Positions 1 to 9,528 are shown, counted from the stretch's first letter. The stretch is 64,000 bases of DNA from Halostagnicola kamekurae (GCF_900116205.1 NZ_FOZS01000001.1:1054001-1118000), one strand, 5' to 3'. The notes: generated by a model from the letters alone, not told the origin. Numbers and translations: made by a program.

Positions 1-25
1 CTATCCCGGGGGTGTCCACACGACT

Positions 26-1126
26 ATGCCGCTACAGACGCCGCCACTGCGCGGGCTCCACGACGATACTGGAGCGAAGTTTACAGCGTTCGGCGGCTGG
101 GACATGCCGGTCGAGTTCTCCTCGATCCGCGACGAACACGTCGCCGTCCGGACCGACGCCGGGAAGTTCGACGTCTCGCACATGGGCGAGATTCACGTCA
201 CCGGCCCCGACTCGACCCGGCTCCTGCAGCGACTCACAACGAACGACGTGGCGGCGCTCGAAGTCGGAGACGCCCAGTACGCGGCCATCACCGACACCGA
301 GGGGACGATCATCGACGATACGGTTATCTACCGGCTGCCCGACGAGGACGAAACGGCGACGTACCTGTTCGTTCCGAACGCGGGCACCGACGAGGCGATC
401 CACGAGCGATGGATCACCCACCGAAACGAGTGGGACCTCGAGGCGACCGTGGACAACATGACCGACGAGTACGCGATGTTCGCGGTGCAGGGTCCGAACT
501 CGGCCGAACTCGTCGACGCCGCCGCAGACGAGTCGATCGATGCTCTCTCGCGGTTCGATGCCAAGACGGTCACGATCGAGGGCGTCGAGTGCTGGGCGGG
601 CCGAACGGGGTACACCGGCGAGGACGGGTTCGAGTTCGTCGTCCCGTGGAACGACGCCGAGTCGGTCTGGTCGGCGATCGACTGCCAGCCCTGCGGGCTG
701 GGTGCACGCGACACGCTCCGGATCGAGGCCGGCTACCTCCTCGCGGGCCAGGAGTTCGACCGGGAGTCCAACCCGCGGACGCCATACGAGGCCGGCATCG
801 GATTCGCCGTCGCGCTCGAGACCGAGTTCGTCGGCCGGGACGCCCTCGCGCAGGTCAACGAAACGGGCGTCGAGGAGACGCTGGTCGGCCTCAAGTTGAT
901 GGACCGGGGCGTTCCGAGAAACGGCTACGATATCACGAACACCGACAGCCGCGTCGTCGGCGCGGTCACCAGCGGGACGATGAGCCCGACCCTCGAGTCT
1001 CCGATCGGACTCGGATACGTTCCGGTCGAGTACGCGGACCCGGGGACGACGCTGCGAGTGATGGTCCGCGGACAGTCAAAGAAAGCGCGGGTCGAAACGA
1101 CACCCTTCATCGAGACAGTACAATGA
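26..1126 (+). CDS. gcvT: Glycine cleavage system T protein (aminomethyltransferase)
   Basis: The 366-residue product transfers the methylene group of the aminomethyl-lipoyl arm of GcvH to tetrahydrofolate and releases ammonia, in the cytoplasmic glycine cleavage complex. Length and order match the GcvT family: a folate-binding domain opening with a [12 protein letters not shown] motif near residue 20, a central region around [13 protein letters not shown] (about residues 190-205), and a C-terminal barrel ending with the [13 protein letters not shown] tail. The stop overlaps the gcvH start by 4 nt (ATGA), so the two are translationally coupled. The start lies 26 nt from the window edge, so the promoter is not visible. 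The partner P-protein genes lie about 20 kb away in the same window. Confidence 0.97.
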   Translation: MPLQTPPLRGLHDDTGAKFTAFGGWDMPVEFSSIRDEHVAVRTDAGKFDVSHMGEIHVTGPDSTRLLQRLTTNDVAALEVGDAQYAAITDTEGTIIDDTVIYRLPDEDETATYLFVPNAGTDEAIHERWITHRNEWDLEATVDNMTDEYAMFAVQGPNSAELVDAAADESIDALSRFDAKTVTIEGVECWAGRTGYTGEDGFEFVVPWNDAESVWSAIDCQPCGLGARDTLRIEAGYLLAGQEFDRESNPRTPYEAGIGFAVALETEFVGRDALAQVNETGVEETLVGLKLMDRGVPRNGYDITNTDSRVVGAVTSGTMSPTLESPIGLGYVPVEYADPGTTLRVMVRGQSKKARVETTPFIETVQ

Positions 1127-1506
1127 ACTTCGACATTCCAGCGGACAGACGGTACCAGGAATCACACGAATGGGCTCACGAGACGGACGGCCTCGTCCGA
1201 GTCGGTATCACCGACTTCGCGCAGGACGAGCTCGGCGACGTCGTCTTCGTCGAGCTTCCCGACGAGGGCGACGACGTCAGCCAGGACGAGGAGTTCGGCG
1301 TCGTCGAATCGATAAAAGCGGTTTCGGACCTGTATGCGCCGGTCAGCGGTGAGGTAGTCGCGGTCAACGACGACCTGTTCGACGCGCCGGAACTCGTCAA
1401 CGACGACCCGTTCGGCGACGGCTGGATGCTCGAGATCGAGCCCACGGACGCGGACGAACTCGAGTCGCTGCTCGCTGCCGACGAGTACGAAGACCAGATC
1501 GCGTGA
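1123..1506 (+). CDS. gcvH: Glycine cleavage system H protein
   Basis: This 127-residue lipoyl carrier shuttles the aminomethyl intermediate between the P and T proteins. The lipoylation site is visible as [15 protein letters not shown], with the modified lysine at residue 65. The start is taken as the ATG overlapping the gcvT stop; the reading frame stays open further upstream, but only as a shadow of gcvT. Residues 40-60 are strongly acidic, as in halophilic proteins. No lipoate ligase or L-protein gene is present in the window. Confidence 0.97.
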   Translation: MNFDIPADRRYQESHEWAHETDGLVRVGITDFAQDELGDVVFVELPDEGDDVSQDEEFGVVESIKAVSDLYAPVSGEVVAVNDDLFDAPELVNDDPFGDGWMLEIEPTDADELESLLAADEYEDQIA

Positions 1507-1606
1507 GCGTCTCAACCGACGCGGGCGACTCGAGAACGGCTAGGTCGCCCAGAGCTGGCGATATTCGTCCATCACGGACGTGTTATACTGTGAGAAAGTA
1601 AGGAAA

Positions 1607-1617
1607 ATTTACTTATA
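1607..1617 (+). promoter_or_regulatory. Probable TATA box for the 1642 gene
   Basis: An AT-rich stretch (TTTACTTATAC) lies about 25-30 nt before the ATG at 1642, in otherwise GC-rich sequence. This is the spacing expected for an archaeal TATA element driving a nearly leaderless mRNA. No Shine-Dalgarno sequence is evident before the ATG, which agrees. Confidence 0.5.
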
Positions 1618-1641
1618 CCCCTAACAACAATCGGGAGTCGT

Positions 1642-3669
1642 ATGCAACAGTGTCCCCGCCGTACGATTCTTGGTGGCATCGGTGCGACTATGGCCGCTAC
1701 CCTCACCGGATCGACGGTCGCCGCGCCGGACGGCGACCGCCCGAAGGCATCGACGACGACCGAATCCTCGTTCGACGACGTGCTCGCATACCTCCCAGCG
1801 TCCGTCGCCGAGGACTCGATGGGCGTGGCCGTCACGAACTACGAACGGATGCGCGAGGCCGACCAGCCGTACGGTCCGTCGCCGCCGATCAACACGGCAG
1901 AAATGGACGCCAGCAACGTGTCGAAAAGCGCCTTCGTCACGTCGTACACCGACGAGTACTCTCAACCGCTTACGGTTCTGTCCGGTGACATCGAACTGCC
2001 GGAATCGACCGACTCGAGCGAAACTGACGCCGGAGTCGAGTACGAGTACTACGAACCCGAATCCGACGGCGTCGTTGGGTCGGACGGCGACGTCGTCGTC
2101 GGGTCGACGGACAGAGAGACGGTGGAGGCGGCGTTCGACGCGAACGCCGGTGAAGCAGATCGACTCCTCGAGGCCGAGTCGGCGATCGAATCGGGACTCT
2201 CTACCTTCCCAGAGAGCGACGCACGGTCCGTTCAGATAAGCGACGAACAACCGACTTTAGGCGGGTTCGAAGACGTCGATATCGAGTACTCCGTCACCGC
2301 CCAGACCGTGATCGACGCCGACACGATGGAGATGTCTGTCGGGATCGAACTCGCGGACGAGTCGGACGCCACCGACGAACTGATCGAAACGCTCGAGAGC
2401 CAGTTCGCGTACGCTGCGACGACGGGCGAGCCCTCGGTCGAGGTCGACGGGTCGTTCGTCAGCACGACGGTTACGCGCGATCTCGCCGCAGAACGGGCGG
2501 TCAGGGAGCACGAGAGCCCCGGCTATCTCCAGGTCGAACGCGACTTCGATATCGAGGACGACGACCTCCTCGAGATCGAAATCGGCCGCGGCGACCCGAC
2601 GCCGATCGAGGACCTCACCCTCGAGATCGACGACGAACCGTACGATCGAGAGATCTGGGCCGACGGACACGGCAAACTCGAGGAAGGCGACACGATCGTC
2701 GTCGATATGGACGACGTCGAACCGAACCTGTCCGTTTCGCTCACCCACGAACACGAACTCGGGAGCAGTTCGTCCAGGACGACGATCCTCTCTCATTTCC
2801 GGTTCGAGTCGTCATACGACATCGATTCCGGCGAACTCACCCTCGAGTACGCAGACGACTTCTCGCTCGACGGCGAGGAGGTGTTCCTTGCCGTCTACGA
2901 CGAACGGCCGATCTACCGACTGGACGAAGACGGATCCGAACCGAGGGTGTCGACACAACCGTGGGACGGCGAAACAATGTCCGAGGGCGATACCGCGACG
3001 GTCGAAGACGTCGAGGTTGGCGATACGGTCATCGTTGGCTGGAAGGGAACGGACTACGACGACAGCATCTGGCAACACCAGGCCGATCCGCCGGGGAGAG
3101 CCCGCTTCGAGTACGAGTATGACAGCGAAACCCTCGAGGCGACGCTCGATTTCGCCCCGATTTCGCCCGACTCAGAGTCGGAGCCGACGGACGACGTCGA
3201 GCGCTCGGCGTCCGAATACGAACTCCAGATCGACGGTGAGCCGGCGGACACGCAGTGGACCGACGAGTTCGAAACCGTCTCGACGGGTGCGACGCTCGAG
3301 ATCGACGACGTGGCCGTTGGCTCGGACGTCGAGGCCGTCTGGGCCGAGACGGACACCCCTATCGGAAGAACGCAAACGCAACCGTCGATCGATCTCGCGT
3401 ACGACGGCGGAACGGTCGAACACGTCGGTGGAGATGCGCTTCCCGCAGCGGATCTCGAGGCCGAAATCTGGGCCGAGAACGGTTCCTACACGCTCGCACT
3501 CGGAGACGAGATCGACGGCGACTTCGAAGACGGCGATTCGTTCACCGTCGACGCCGAGAGCGTGACCGACCGCAGCGGCGACGACGTCGACGAAATCGGC
3601 GCCGTAAATCACGTGTTGGTCCGATACGACGGCCAGTATCAGGTCGGCTACGCGTTCCCGGAGCGGTAA
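1642..3669 (+). CDS. Tat-exported protein with pilin-like beta-sandwich repeats
   Basis: The function of this 675-residue protein is unknown. The N-terminus has a twin-arginine motif (CPRRTILGG) followed by a short hydrophobic, Ala/Thr-rich stretch ending near AAPDG, so folded export through Tat is likely. Residues about 30-270 resemble haloarchaeal secreted proteins of unknown function. From about residue 310 to the end there are about four tandem units with the same plan: a LTLEYADDFSL-like strand, an acidic loop with a conserved Trp, then a GDTVIVGW-type closing strand. This plan recalls the beta domain of archaeal type IV pilins. The sequence is very acidic and stays in one long frame with no Cys after the signal, so a lipobox is absent. 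It stands alone between gcvH and the convergent CinA-like gene. Surface or cell-wall association is an inference. Confidence 0.8.
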   Translation: MQQCPRRTILGGIGATMAATLTGSTVAAPDGDRPKASTTTESSFDDVLAYLPASVAEDSMGVAVTNYERMREADQPYGPSPPINTAEMDASNVSKSAFVTSYTDEYSQPLTVLSGDIELPESTDSSETDAGVEYEYYEPESDGVVGSDGDVVVGSTDRETVEAAFDANAGEADRLLEAESAIESGLSTFPESDARSVQISDEQPTLGGFEDVDIEYSVTAQTVIDADTMEMSVGIELADESDATDELIETLESQFAYAATTGEPSVEVDGSFVSTTVTRDLAAERAVREHESPGYLQVERDFDIEDDDLLEIEIGRGDPTPIEDLTLEIDDEPYDREIWADGHGKLEEGDTIVVDMDDVEPNLSVSLTHEHELGSSSSRTTILSHFRFESSYDIDSGELTLEYADDFSLDGEEVFLAVYDERPIYRLDEDGSEPRVSTQPWDGETMSEGDTATVEDVEVGDTVIVGWKGTDYDDSIWQHQADPPGRARFEYEYDSETLEATLDFAPISPDSESEPTDDVERSASEYELQIDGEPADTQWTDEFETVSTGATLEIDDVAVGSDVEAVWAETDTPIGRTQTQPSIDLAYDGGTVEHVGGDALPAADLEAEIWAENGSYTLALGDEIDGDFEDGDSFTVDAESVTDRSGDDVDEIGAVNHVLVRYDGQYQVGYAFPER

Positions 3670-3814
3670 CGTCGCCTCGCTGAGTTCTGAGCCGTTGCGA
3701 ACGATCCTCAGACAGTAGCGAACGACTGTCCGGGCAGTTGCGAACGGCGCTCTGTTTTTTAATCGACACCGGTACTCGACAGCCGATGCGACTGCTCAGT
3801 GCCTCGAAATCGAC

Positions 3815-4561
3815 TCAGTTGGATTCGGGTGGTTCTCTCGTTTCGACTTGCTCTGCGAGCCACTCTGCGGCCGCTTCGACGGTATCTTCGTCGCTTCCTG
3901 TAACTCGCAAGCGACCCAACCGGTCCTCGCTCTGGGGATAGCTTCCGACGGAGACGTCGAACCGCTCGTCGACCCCCTCGAGAACCGTTCGAAGCGATCC
4001 TTCGGGTGCGGGCGTGAAGACGGTTTTCGAGACGACCTCGCCCGAAAACTCGGCTTCGACGGTCTCGAACATGGCCTTCATCTCGTCCGGGATCCCGGCG
4101 AAGACGTAGACGTTCTCGATCACACAACCCGGCGACCAGCCGTCGTCGATCACGATTGGTCTCGCGCCCTCCGGAAGCGAGGCCGCGGCGTCGACGTCGA
4201 ACTCGAGGTCGTACTCCTCGAAGAACTCGGGCCGTTCTTCGCGGAGGTCGCGGCCCTTCTCGAGGAGTTGCTCTTTGACCGACGGGACGACGGCGAGATC
4301 GCGCTCCAGTCCGGCCGCGACGGCCTCGAGGGTCACGTCGTCCGGCGTGCCGCCGAGACCGCCGGTGACGACGACGGCGTCGAAGCGCTCGCTCCACTCC
4401 GCGACGACGTCTGCGATGAGGGCTCGATCGTCAGGAATCGTCAAGATGCGACGAACCGCTCCGCCGCGATCGGTGATCTTCCCGGCGAGCCACGATGCGT
4501 TTGTGTTGGTCGTTCGGCCCGCGAGCAGTTCGTCACCGATCGTGAGGATCGCGACCTGCAT
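3815..4561 (-). CDS. CinA/MoaB-like molybdopterin-binding domain protein
   Basis: The 248-residue product has the MoaB/CinA fold signature: an opening AILTIGDELLAGRTTNTN motif (residues 4-21) and VVVTGGLGGTPDDVTLEA near residue 65, which is the usual ligand-binding TGG.G...D loop. It lacks the C-terminal nicotinamide-nucleotide amidase domain of bacterial CinA, as is normal for archaeal homologues. The substrate in archaea is uncertain; molybdopterin or a nucleotide such as ADP-ribose or FAD has been proposed for the family. It is transcribed divergently from the HTTM gene and convergently with the 1642 gene. Confidence 0.9.
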   Translation of the reverse strand: MQVAILTIGDELLAGRTTNTNASWLAGKITDRGGAVRRILTIPDDRALIADVVAEWSERFDAVVVTGGLGGTPDDVTLEAVAAGLERDLAVVPSVKEQLLEKGRDLREERPEFFEEYDLEFDVDAAASLPEGARPIVIDDGWSPGCVIENVYVFAGIPDEMKAMFETVEAEFSGEVVSKTVFTPAPEGSLRTVLEGVDERFDVSVGSYPQSEDRLGRLRVTGSDEDTVEAAAEWLAEQVETREPPESN

Positions 4562-4675
4562 ACCGCGACGTTCTCGTCGTCGACGGTTATATCTCGCGCT
4601 GGCGCACCCAGCCGTCGGGGAGGGGAAAACACTTATAGAGCGGCTTACAACCGCGTAAGCGAGTAAACTCCATCG

Positions 4676-6256
4676 ATGGTCGCCGATCGATCACCGCCGT
4701 CTGGCTCGAGTGGTGCCGACACCGGGTCCGGTTCGGCGGGTCGATCGACGACTCCGGCGGTTCGATCCTGGATTTCGGCGGTCCGATCGGTGATACGGCC
4801 GCGGCTCGGAATCGATCTCCGAGCCCTCGCCGCGTTTCGAATCGCAATTGGGCTCGTCGTTCTCGGTGACCTGCTCTTGCTTCGCGTTCCGGGGCTCGTT
4901 CCGTTCTACACCGACGCTGGGGTGTTCCCCCGGTCGGCGCTCGCCGAGACCTACCCGACGTTCGCATCCGTTTCCGTCCACGCGCTGTCGGGGTCGCCGT
5001 GGGCGCAGGGGGTCCTCTTCGCGATCGCCGCCGTCGCCGCGATCTGTCTGTGTCTCGGTTATCGGACCCGTCTCGCAACCCTCGTCTCGGTCGCGTTGCT
5101 CGCCTCGCTCCAGCTCAGGAACCCGCACGTCCTCAACGGCGGCGATACGATCCTGACGTCGCTGCTGTTTCTGGGACTGTTTCTCCCGCTGAGTGCTCGA
5201 TGGTCTCTCGACGCTCGTCGTCGGCATCGAGGTCCGGGCGGACGTTCGTGGTGGGGCACAGACGGCGGTGCTCGAGTCGTGTCCGTCGCGACGGCGACGG
5301 CGCTCCTCCACCTCGTCTTCATCTACGCGACGAACGCGGTGTTGAAGTTTCAGAGCGAGCCCTGGATGGAGGGCGTCGCGGTCGAGCGGATCTTCCATCT
5401 CGAGCAGTTTCTCGCCCTGCTGGGTCCGTTTCTAACCGGGTTTCCGCTCGTCCTCACCGCGGTCAACTGGGCCTGGGTCGGAACGCTCTCGGCCGCGCCG
5501 CTCCTGATCGTCCTCGCCGGGCGGGGCAGAACCGTGGTCGCCGCCGCCTTCGTCTGCAGCCACCTCGGGATGGCAGCGACGATGGAAATCGGGGTGTTCC
5601 CGTTCGTCATGGTGAGCGGACTGTTGTTGTTCCTTCCCCCGCGCGTCTGGGATCGCGTCGAACGCAGTCGGACGCGAGCGTTCCTCGACGGCCTCGAGTC
5701 GCGGATCCGACACACCGTTCCGCGTCGACCGACGACGCCCTTGCCGTCGATTCCCTCGGCGACCGTTCCGGCCGCGCTCCGACGAGTCGGCCGTGTCGGC
5801 GTCGCGGTAGTCCTCGCTACCCTCCTGCTCACGTTGGTGCTCTGGCAGACGGTCCAGGCCGGTTTCGTCGACTCGCCGGCTCCGGAACTGACCGCAGAGA
5901 TAGACGACGTCGGTTGGGTGTTCTTCGCGCCGAATCCGCCGGACGCGTCGAGGGGCTACGTCGTCGAAGCCGAACTCGAGTCCGGCGACCGGATCGACCT
6001 CGCGACGGGCGAGCCTGCCACGCTGGATCGGCCGCCGGATCCGATCGAAACCTACCCCAGCACCCTCTGGAAACGATTTGGAGGGAACATCCGCTCCGCC
6101 GAACCGGGCCAGTTCGAACCCAGCGTGGAGTACATCTGCGATCGATCGGCCCACCGGATCGAGACGGTGACGATTTACAGTCTCGAGCAACCGGTCGGCC
6201 CGGACGGCCCAACCGGCGAGCCCGTCGCCGACGAGCGGATCTCGAGGACGTGTTGA
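4676..6256 (+). CDS. HTTM domain integral membrane protein
   Basis: This 526-residue protein belongs to the HTTM family, which is related to vitamin K-dependent gamma-carboxylase. After a Ser/Gly-rich cytoplasmic tail of about 40 residues comes the family start (LGIDLRALAAFRIAIGLVVL), then a VPFYTDAGVFPRSAL loop, and a series of hydrophobic segments to about residue 330. A last TM at about 375-400 is followed by a soluble domain ending in Cys. The enzymatic role in archaea is not known. The start ATG lies about 110 nt from the divergent CinA-like gene. No partner gene is linked to it. Confidence 0.85.
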   Translation: MVADRSPPSGSSGADTGSGSAGRSTTPAVRSWISAVRSVIRPRLGIDLRALAAFRIAIGLVVLGDLLLLRVPGLVPFYTDAGVFPRSALAETYPTFASVSVHALSGSPWAQGVLFAIAAVAAICLCLGYRTRLATLVSVALLASLQLRNPHVLNGGDTILTSLLFLGLFLPLSARWSLDARRRHRGPGGRSWWGTDGGARVVSVATATALLHLVFIYATNAVLKFQSEPWMEGVAVERIFHLEQFLALLGPFLTGFPLVLTAVNWAWVGTLSAAPLLIVLAGRGRTVVAAAFVCSHLGMAATMEIGVFPFVMVSGLLLFLPPRVWDRVERSRTRAFLDGLESRIRHTVPRRPTTPLPSIPSATVPAALRRVGRVGVAVVLATLLLTLVLWQTVQAGFVDSPAPELTAEIDDVGWVFFAPNPPDASRGYVVEAELESGDRIDLATGEPATLDRPPDPIETYPSTLWKRFGGNIRSAEPGQFEPSVEYICDRSAHRIETVTIYSLEQPVGPDGPTGEPVADERISRTC

Positions 6257-6325
6257 GACGAGACGGTTCGAGCTCACGGAAATAGCGATAGCTCCCGCTT
6301 CACAAAACTCGCGGAACTCGGTAAA

Positions 6326-6513
6326 ATTCAAACCCAGACGACCGCTGTCACTCACGAGTTTGTTCGCGACAGAAATGCGTTGGCTGGGATTTGAACCACG
6401 CCGAGACGATCACTCGCTTCGCTCGGTGCTGCGACTCGTCTGATTCAAACCCAGACAGATATTTCTCCTCACGTGATTGTTCGGAGAAATATGCGTTGGC
6501 TGGGATTTGAACC
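6326..6513. repeat. Degenerate tandem repeat with duplicated tRNA-Gly 3' end
   Basis: Two units about 116 nt apart each begin with ATTCAAACCCAGAC (6326-6339 and 6443-6456), share a CACG..TTGTTCG block, and end with the same 23-nt 3' segment of tRNA-Gly (6375-6397, and 6491-6513 inside the real tRNA). The left copy is only the T-arm and acceptor half, so it is not a tRNA. This is the pattern left when integrases use the tRNA 3' end as an att site, or after a local duplication. Confidence 0.75.
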
Positions 6514-6562
6514 CAGGTTGTGACCATGGCAAGGTCACGTGATACCACTACACTACCAACGC
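6492..6562 (-). tRNA. tRNA-Gly (GCC)
   Basis: Read on the minus strand, the 71 nt fold as a cloverleaf. The 7-bp acceptor stem GCGTTGG/CCAACGC has discriminator A. The anticodon loop sits in GACCTTGCCATGGTC with anticodon GCC, and the T-loop is GGTTCAAATCC. There is no intron and no encoded CCA. The 3' end faces the repeat described at 6326-6513. Confidence 0.95.
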
Positions 6563-6866
6563 CCTGCTACACTTCTGAATACATCGGGAAGGATGTATAA
6601 GGGTTGCGAATCGACTCGCTCTCGAGAGACAATCACACGACGGCGTCGATTTCCCGGCCTCGAGCTCCAGTCCGCTGGAAACCACCGAATCTGCCGAAAA
6701 ACGGCGGTCGACCGAACGCGTTAGGTGACGCAACTATGCGTGTGGCTGATACGCACGAATTCGAGACTGTCAGAGTGTCACAGCCGGAAACGATTCCGCT
6801 ACCCTTTTAAGATCCCGTCAGGAAATATCGCTACAGTCTAGTGACGAGGCGCCGAAGCGTCACGGT
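6563..6866. other. Intergenic region upstream of the ribosomal operon
   Basis: No credible gene lies in these roughly 300 nt between tRNA-Gly and the operon's first gene. The left part should carry the tRNA-Gly promoter reading leftward, and the right part carries the operon promoter described separately. Confidence 0.6.
6801..6811 (+). promoter_or_regulatory. Probable promoter of the ribosomal-protein operon
   Basis: ACCCTTTTAAG is a good BRE/TATA-like match, standing alone in GC-rich sequence about 60 nt before the first gene at 6867. With initiation 25 nt downstream this leaves a leader of about 30 nt, long enough for autoregulatory binding by a ribosomal protein, although no defined structure was recognised. 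Confidence 0.5.
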
Positions 6867-7748
6867 ATGACCACACGCGTACTCGTGCCGTCGTCGCTCG
6901 CTCGAGAAGCCGAGGACAAACGCGAGGCGACTCGCAAACTCGGATACGTCGCCCGCGCGGCGACGATCTTTCGGGCTGATCGCCTGATCGTCTTCCCGGA
7001 CCGGGAGGGCGAAACGGGGAAATTAGACGGCGGGTTCGTACGCACCGTACTGCGGTACGCCACGACGCCTCCGCATCTCCGAAAGGAGATCTGGGGCAAG
7101 CGGGACGAACTGGAGTACGTGGGCGTCTTACCGCCGCTCCGCGCACCGTCACAGACCGGCTCCGAATCCGACGATTCGGGGTCGAAAAGACACGGAATCG
7201 TGACCGAGGTCGGACCTGATCAACGCGTCCGGGTCAATTGCGGTCTGCAACACCCGATCTCTCTGAACGTGCCGTCGGAGATGGCACTCGAGCAGGGAGA
7301 GCGCGTGACAGTCAGGATCTCTTCGCGACGACCGGTCCGTGCGAAAATCGTCGGCAAGCCCACACAGGGGTTGTCGATCGAGCAAACGGACCTTTCGGCG
7401 GCTCTCAGCCGTGAGGATGCTGGCGTTCGAATCGCAGCTTCCCGGTTCGGTGAAGCGCTCACCGTGGGGAAACTCGAGACGCTGGCCGGACGAATCGAGC
7501 GGGACGGTCTCACCGTCGCGTTCGGTGCGCCCGAGAGAGGGCTGCCGGCAATCCTCGGCATCGACGCCGACACCGTGCGAACGGATGGTGTCGCGCGACT
7601 CGACGCCGCGGACGACACAGACGTCGAACCCAACGGCGATCCGGGGTTCGACCTCTGGCTCAATACGGTTCCGAACCAGGGAAGCGACGTCGTGCGAACG
7701 GAAGAAGCGCTGTTCGCCACGCTCGCTTCCCTCACACTGAGAGCGTGA
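6867..7748 (+). CDS. SPOUT-class RNA methyltransferase (putative uridine N3 methyltransferase)
   Basis: This 293-residue protein matches the MTH1-type SPOUT methyltransferases that commonly open archaeal ribosomal-protein operons. It starts TTRVLVPSSLAREAEDKREAT, has an insert resembling an OB-fold (about residues 105-160, HGIVTEVGPDQRVRVNCG), and ends in the knotted region with PERGLPAILG (about residues 225-240) and DLWLNTVPNQGSDVVRTEEA (about 265-285). The knot binds S-adenosylmethionine in this class. The RNA target is not certain; rRNA uridine is proposed. It precedes rpl3 by 4 nt, so it belongs to the operon. Confidence 0.85.
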   Translation: MTTRVLVPSSLAREAEDKREATRKLGYVARAATIFRADRLIVFPDREGETGKLDGGFVRTVLRYATTPPHLRKEIWGKRDELEYVGVLPPLRAPSQTGSESDDSGSKRHGIVTEVGPDQRVRVNCGLQHPISLNVPSEMALEQGERVTVRISSRRPVRAKIVGKPTQGLSIEQTDLSAALSREDAGVRIAASRFGEALTVGKLETLAGRIERDGLTVAFGAPERGLPAILGIDADTVRTDGVARLDAADDTDVEPNGDPGFDLWLNTVPNQGSDVVRTEEALFATLASLTLRA

Positions 7749-7752
7749 TAGA

Positions 7753-8772
7753 ATGCCACAACCAAACGCACCACGCAAAGGCTCACTCGGGTTCGGTCCA
7801 CGACAGCGTGCGACCAGCGAGGTCCCACGGTTTAACTCGTGGCCGGACGACGATGGACAGCCAACGCTCCAGGGCTTCGCGGGCTACAAGGCCGGCATGA
7901 CCCACGTGGTAATGGTCGACGACGCCGCTAACTCGACGACCGAGGGAATGGAGACGACCGTTCCCGTCACCATCGTGGAGACGCCGCCGATGCGCGCCGT
8001 CGCTCTGCGTGCGTACGAAGACACACCGTATGGTATCAAGCCGATAACCGAGGTCTGGACCGACGAGTTCGAGGACGATCTCGATCGCGTCTTGGACCTT
8101 CCCGGAGATGACTACGACGTCGAGGCTGCCGAAGCCGACGTGCGCGACCTGCTAGAGCAGGGCCGCGTCGACGACGTTCGCGTCATCACCCACACAGTAC
8201 CCGGTTCCGTACAGTCGATCCCGAAGAAGAAGCCGGACGTCATGGAGACCCGCGTCGGCGGCGGTTCCGTCGAGGAACGTCTCGAGTTCGCACTCGAGCT
8301 GGTCGCCGACGGCGGCGAGCACGTCCTGAACGACGTCTTCCGCGCCGGCGAGTACGTCGACGCGAGCGGCGTCACGAAAGGGAAAGGAACGCAGGGACCG
8401 GTCAAACGCTGGGGCGTCCAGAAGCGAAAGGGCAAACACGCCCGGCAGGGATGGCGCCGCCGCATCGGTAACCTCGGTCCGTGGAACCCGAGCCGCGTTC
8501 GCTCGACGGTTCCACAGCAGGGACAGACGGGCTACCACCAGCGAACCGAACTGAACAAACGCCTCGTCGACATCGGCGACGGCGCAGACGCGACGGTCGA
8601 CGGCGGCTTCGTCAACTACGGCGAAGTCGACGGGCCGCACGCGCTGATCAAGGGCTCGCTCCCCGGGCCGAACAAGCGTCTCGTACGCTTCCGCCCGGCG
8701 ATCCGACCCGGAGACCAGCCGCGCCTCGATCCCGAGGTTCGGTACGTCTCCACCGCATCAAACCAGGGATAA
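7753..8772 (+). CDS. rpl3: Large subunit ribosomal protein uL3
   Basis: The 339-residue archaeal uL3 begins with the typical GSLGFGPRQRA segment and contains the basic loop that reaches toward the peptidyl transferase centre (TKGKGTQGPVKRWGVQKRKG, about residues 208-228). Length is standard for haloarchaea. It starts 4 nt after the SPOUT gene and ends 3 nt before rpl4. Confidence 0.98.
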   Translation: MPQPNAPRKGSLGFGPRQRATSEVPRFNSWPDDDGQPTLQGFAGYKAGMTHVVMVDDAANSTTEGMETTVPVTIVETPPMRAVALRAYEDTPYGIKPITEVWTDEFEDDLDRVLDLPGDDYDVEAAEADVRDLLEQGRVDDVRVITHTVPGSVQSIPKKKPDVMETRVGGGSVEERLEFALELVADGGEHVLNDVFRAGEYVDASGVTKGKGTQGPVKRWGVQKRKGKHARQGWRRRIGNLGPWNPSRVRSTVPQQGQTGYHQRTELNKRLVDIGDGADATVDGGFVNYGEVDGPHALIKGSLPGPNKRLVRFRPAIRPGDQPRLDPEVRYVSTASNQG

Positions 8773-8775
8773 CCC

Positions 8776-9528
8776 ATGCAGGCAACAGTACGCGACCTGG
8801 ACGGTGCAGACGCAGGGGAAATCGAGCTCCCGGCGGTCTTCGACACGCAGTTCCGCCCGGACCTGATCGCCCGTGCCGTCCGCACGTCACAGGCCAACCG
8901 AAAACAGGACTACGGCGCCGACGAGTTCGCGGGCATGCGAACGCCCGCCGAATCGTTCGGTAGCGGCCGCGGCATGGCCCACGTTCCGCGAGAGAACGGA
9001 CGCGCACGACGCGTTCCACAGGCTGTCTCGGGACGAAAGGCACACCCGCCGAAAGCCGAGAAGGACCAGACTGAATCGATCAACACGAAAGAGAAGAAAC
9101 TGGCCGTCCGCAGCGCGATCGCTGCGACGACCGACGCCGAACTCGTGGCCGAGCGCGGTCACCAGTTCGACGACGACGCCGAGCTCCCGCTGGTCGTCAG
9201 CGACGAGTTCGAGGACCTCGTCAAGACGAAGGAGGTCGTCTCCTTCCTCGAGGAAGTCGGCATCGACGCCGACATCGAGCGCGCCGACGAGGGTCGAAAC
9301 GTCCGATCCGGACGTGGGACGACCCGCGGACGGAAGTACGACACGCCGAAATCGATCCTCTTCGTCACCTCGAGCGAGACCGGTCCGTCGCGGGCCGCTC
9401 GCAACCTCGCCGGTGCCGACGTCGCGACCGCCGCCGAAGTCAACGCGGAGGACCTCGCGCCGGGCACCCAGCCGGGCCGACTGACGGTCTGGACCGAAAG
9501 CGCACTCGAGGAGGTGGCCGAGCGATGA
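8776..9528 (+). CDS. rpl4: Large subunit ribosomal protein uL4
   Basis: This 250-residue protein is the archaeal uL4. Its loop around residues 50-95 (ESFGSGRGMAHVPRENGRAR) extends into the polypeptide exit tunnel. The C-terminal part carries the RGTTRGRKYDTPKSILFV segment typical of archaea and eukaryotes. The last codon overlaps the start of rpl23 by 4 nt. Confidence 0.98.
   Translation: MQATVRDLDGADAGEIELPAVFDTQFRPDLIARAVRTSQANRKQDYGADEFAGMRTPAESFGSGRGMAHVPRENGRARRVPQAVSGRKAHPPKAEKDQTESINTKEKKLAVRSAIAATTDAELVAERGHQFDDDAELPLVVSDEFEDLVKTKEVVSFLEEVGIDADIERADEGRNVRSGRGTTRGRKYDTPKSILFVTSSETGPSRAARNLAGADVATAAEVNAEDLAPGTQPGRLTVWTESALEEVAER

Noticed and set aside
6375..6397. Second tRNA-Gly gene
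   Set aside because: Only the T-arm and acceptor 3' half are present; the D-arm and anticodon arm are missing.
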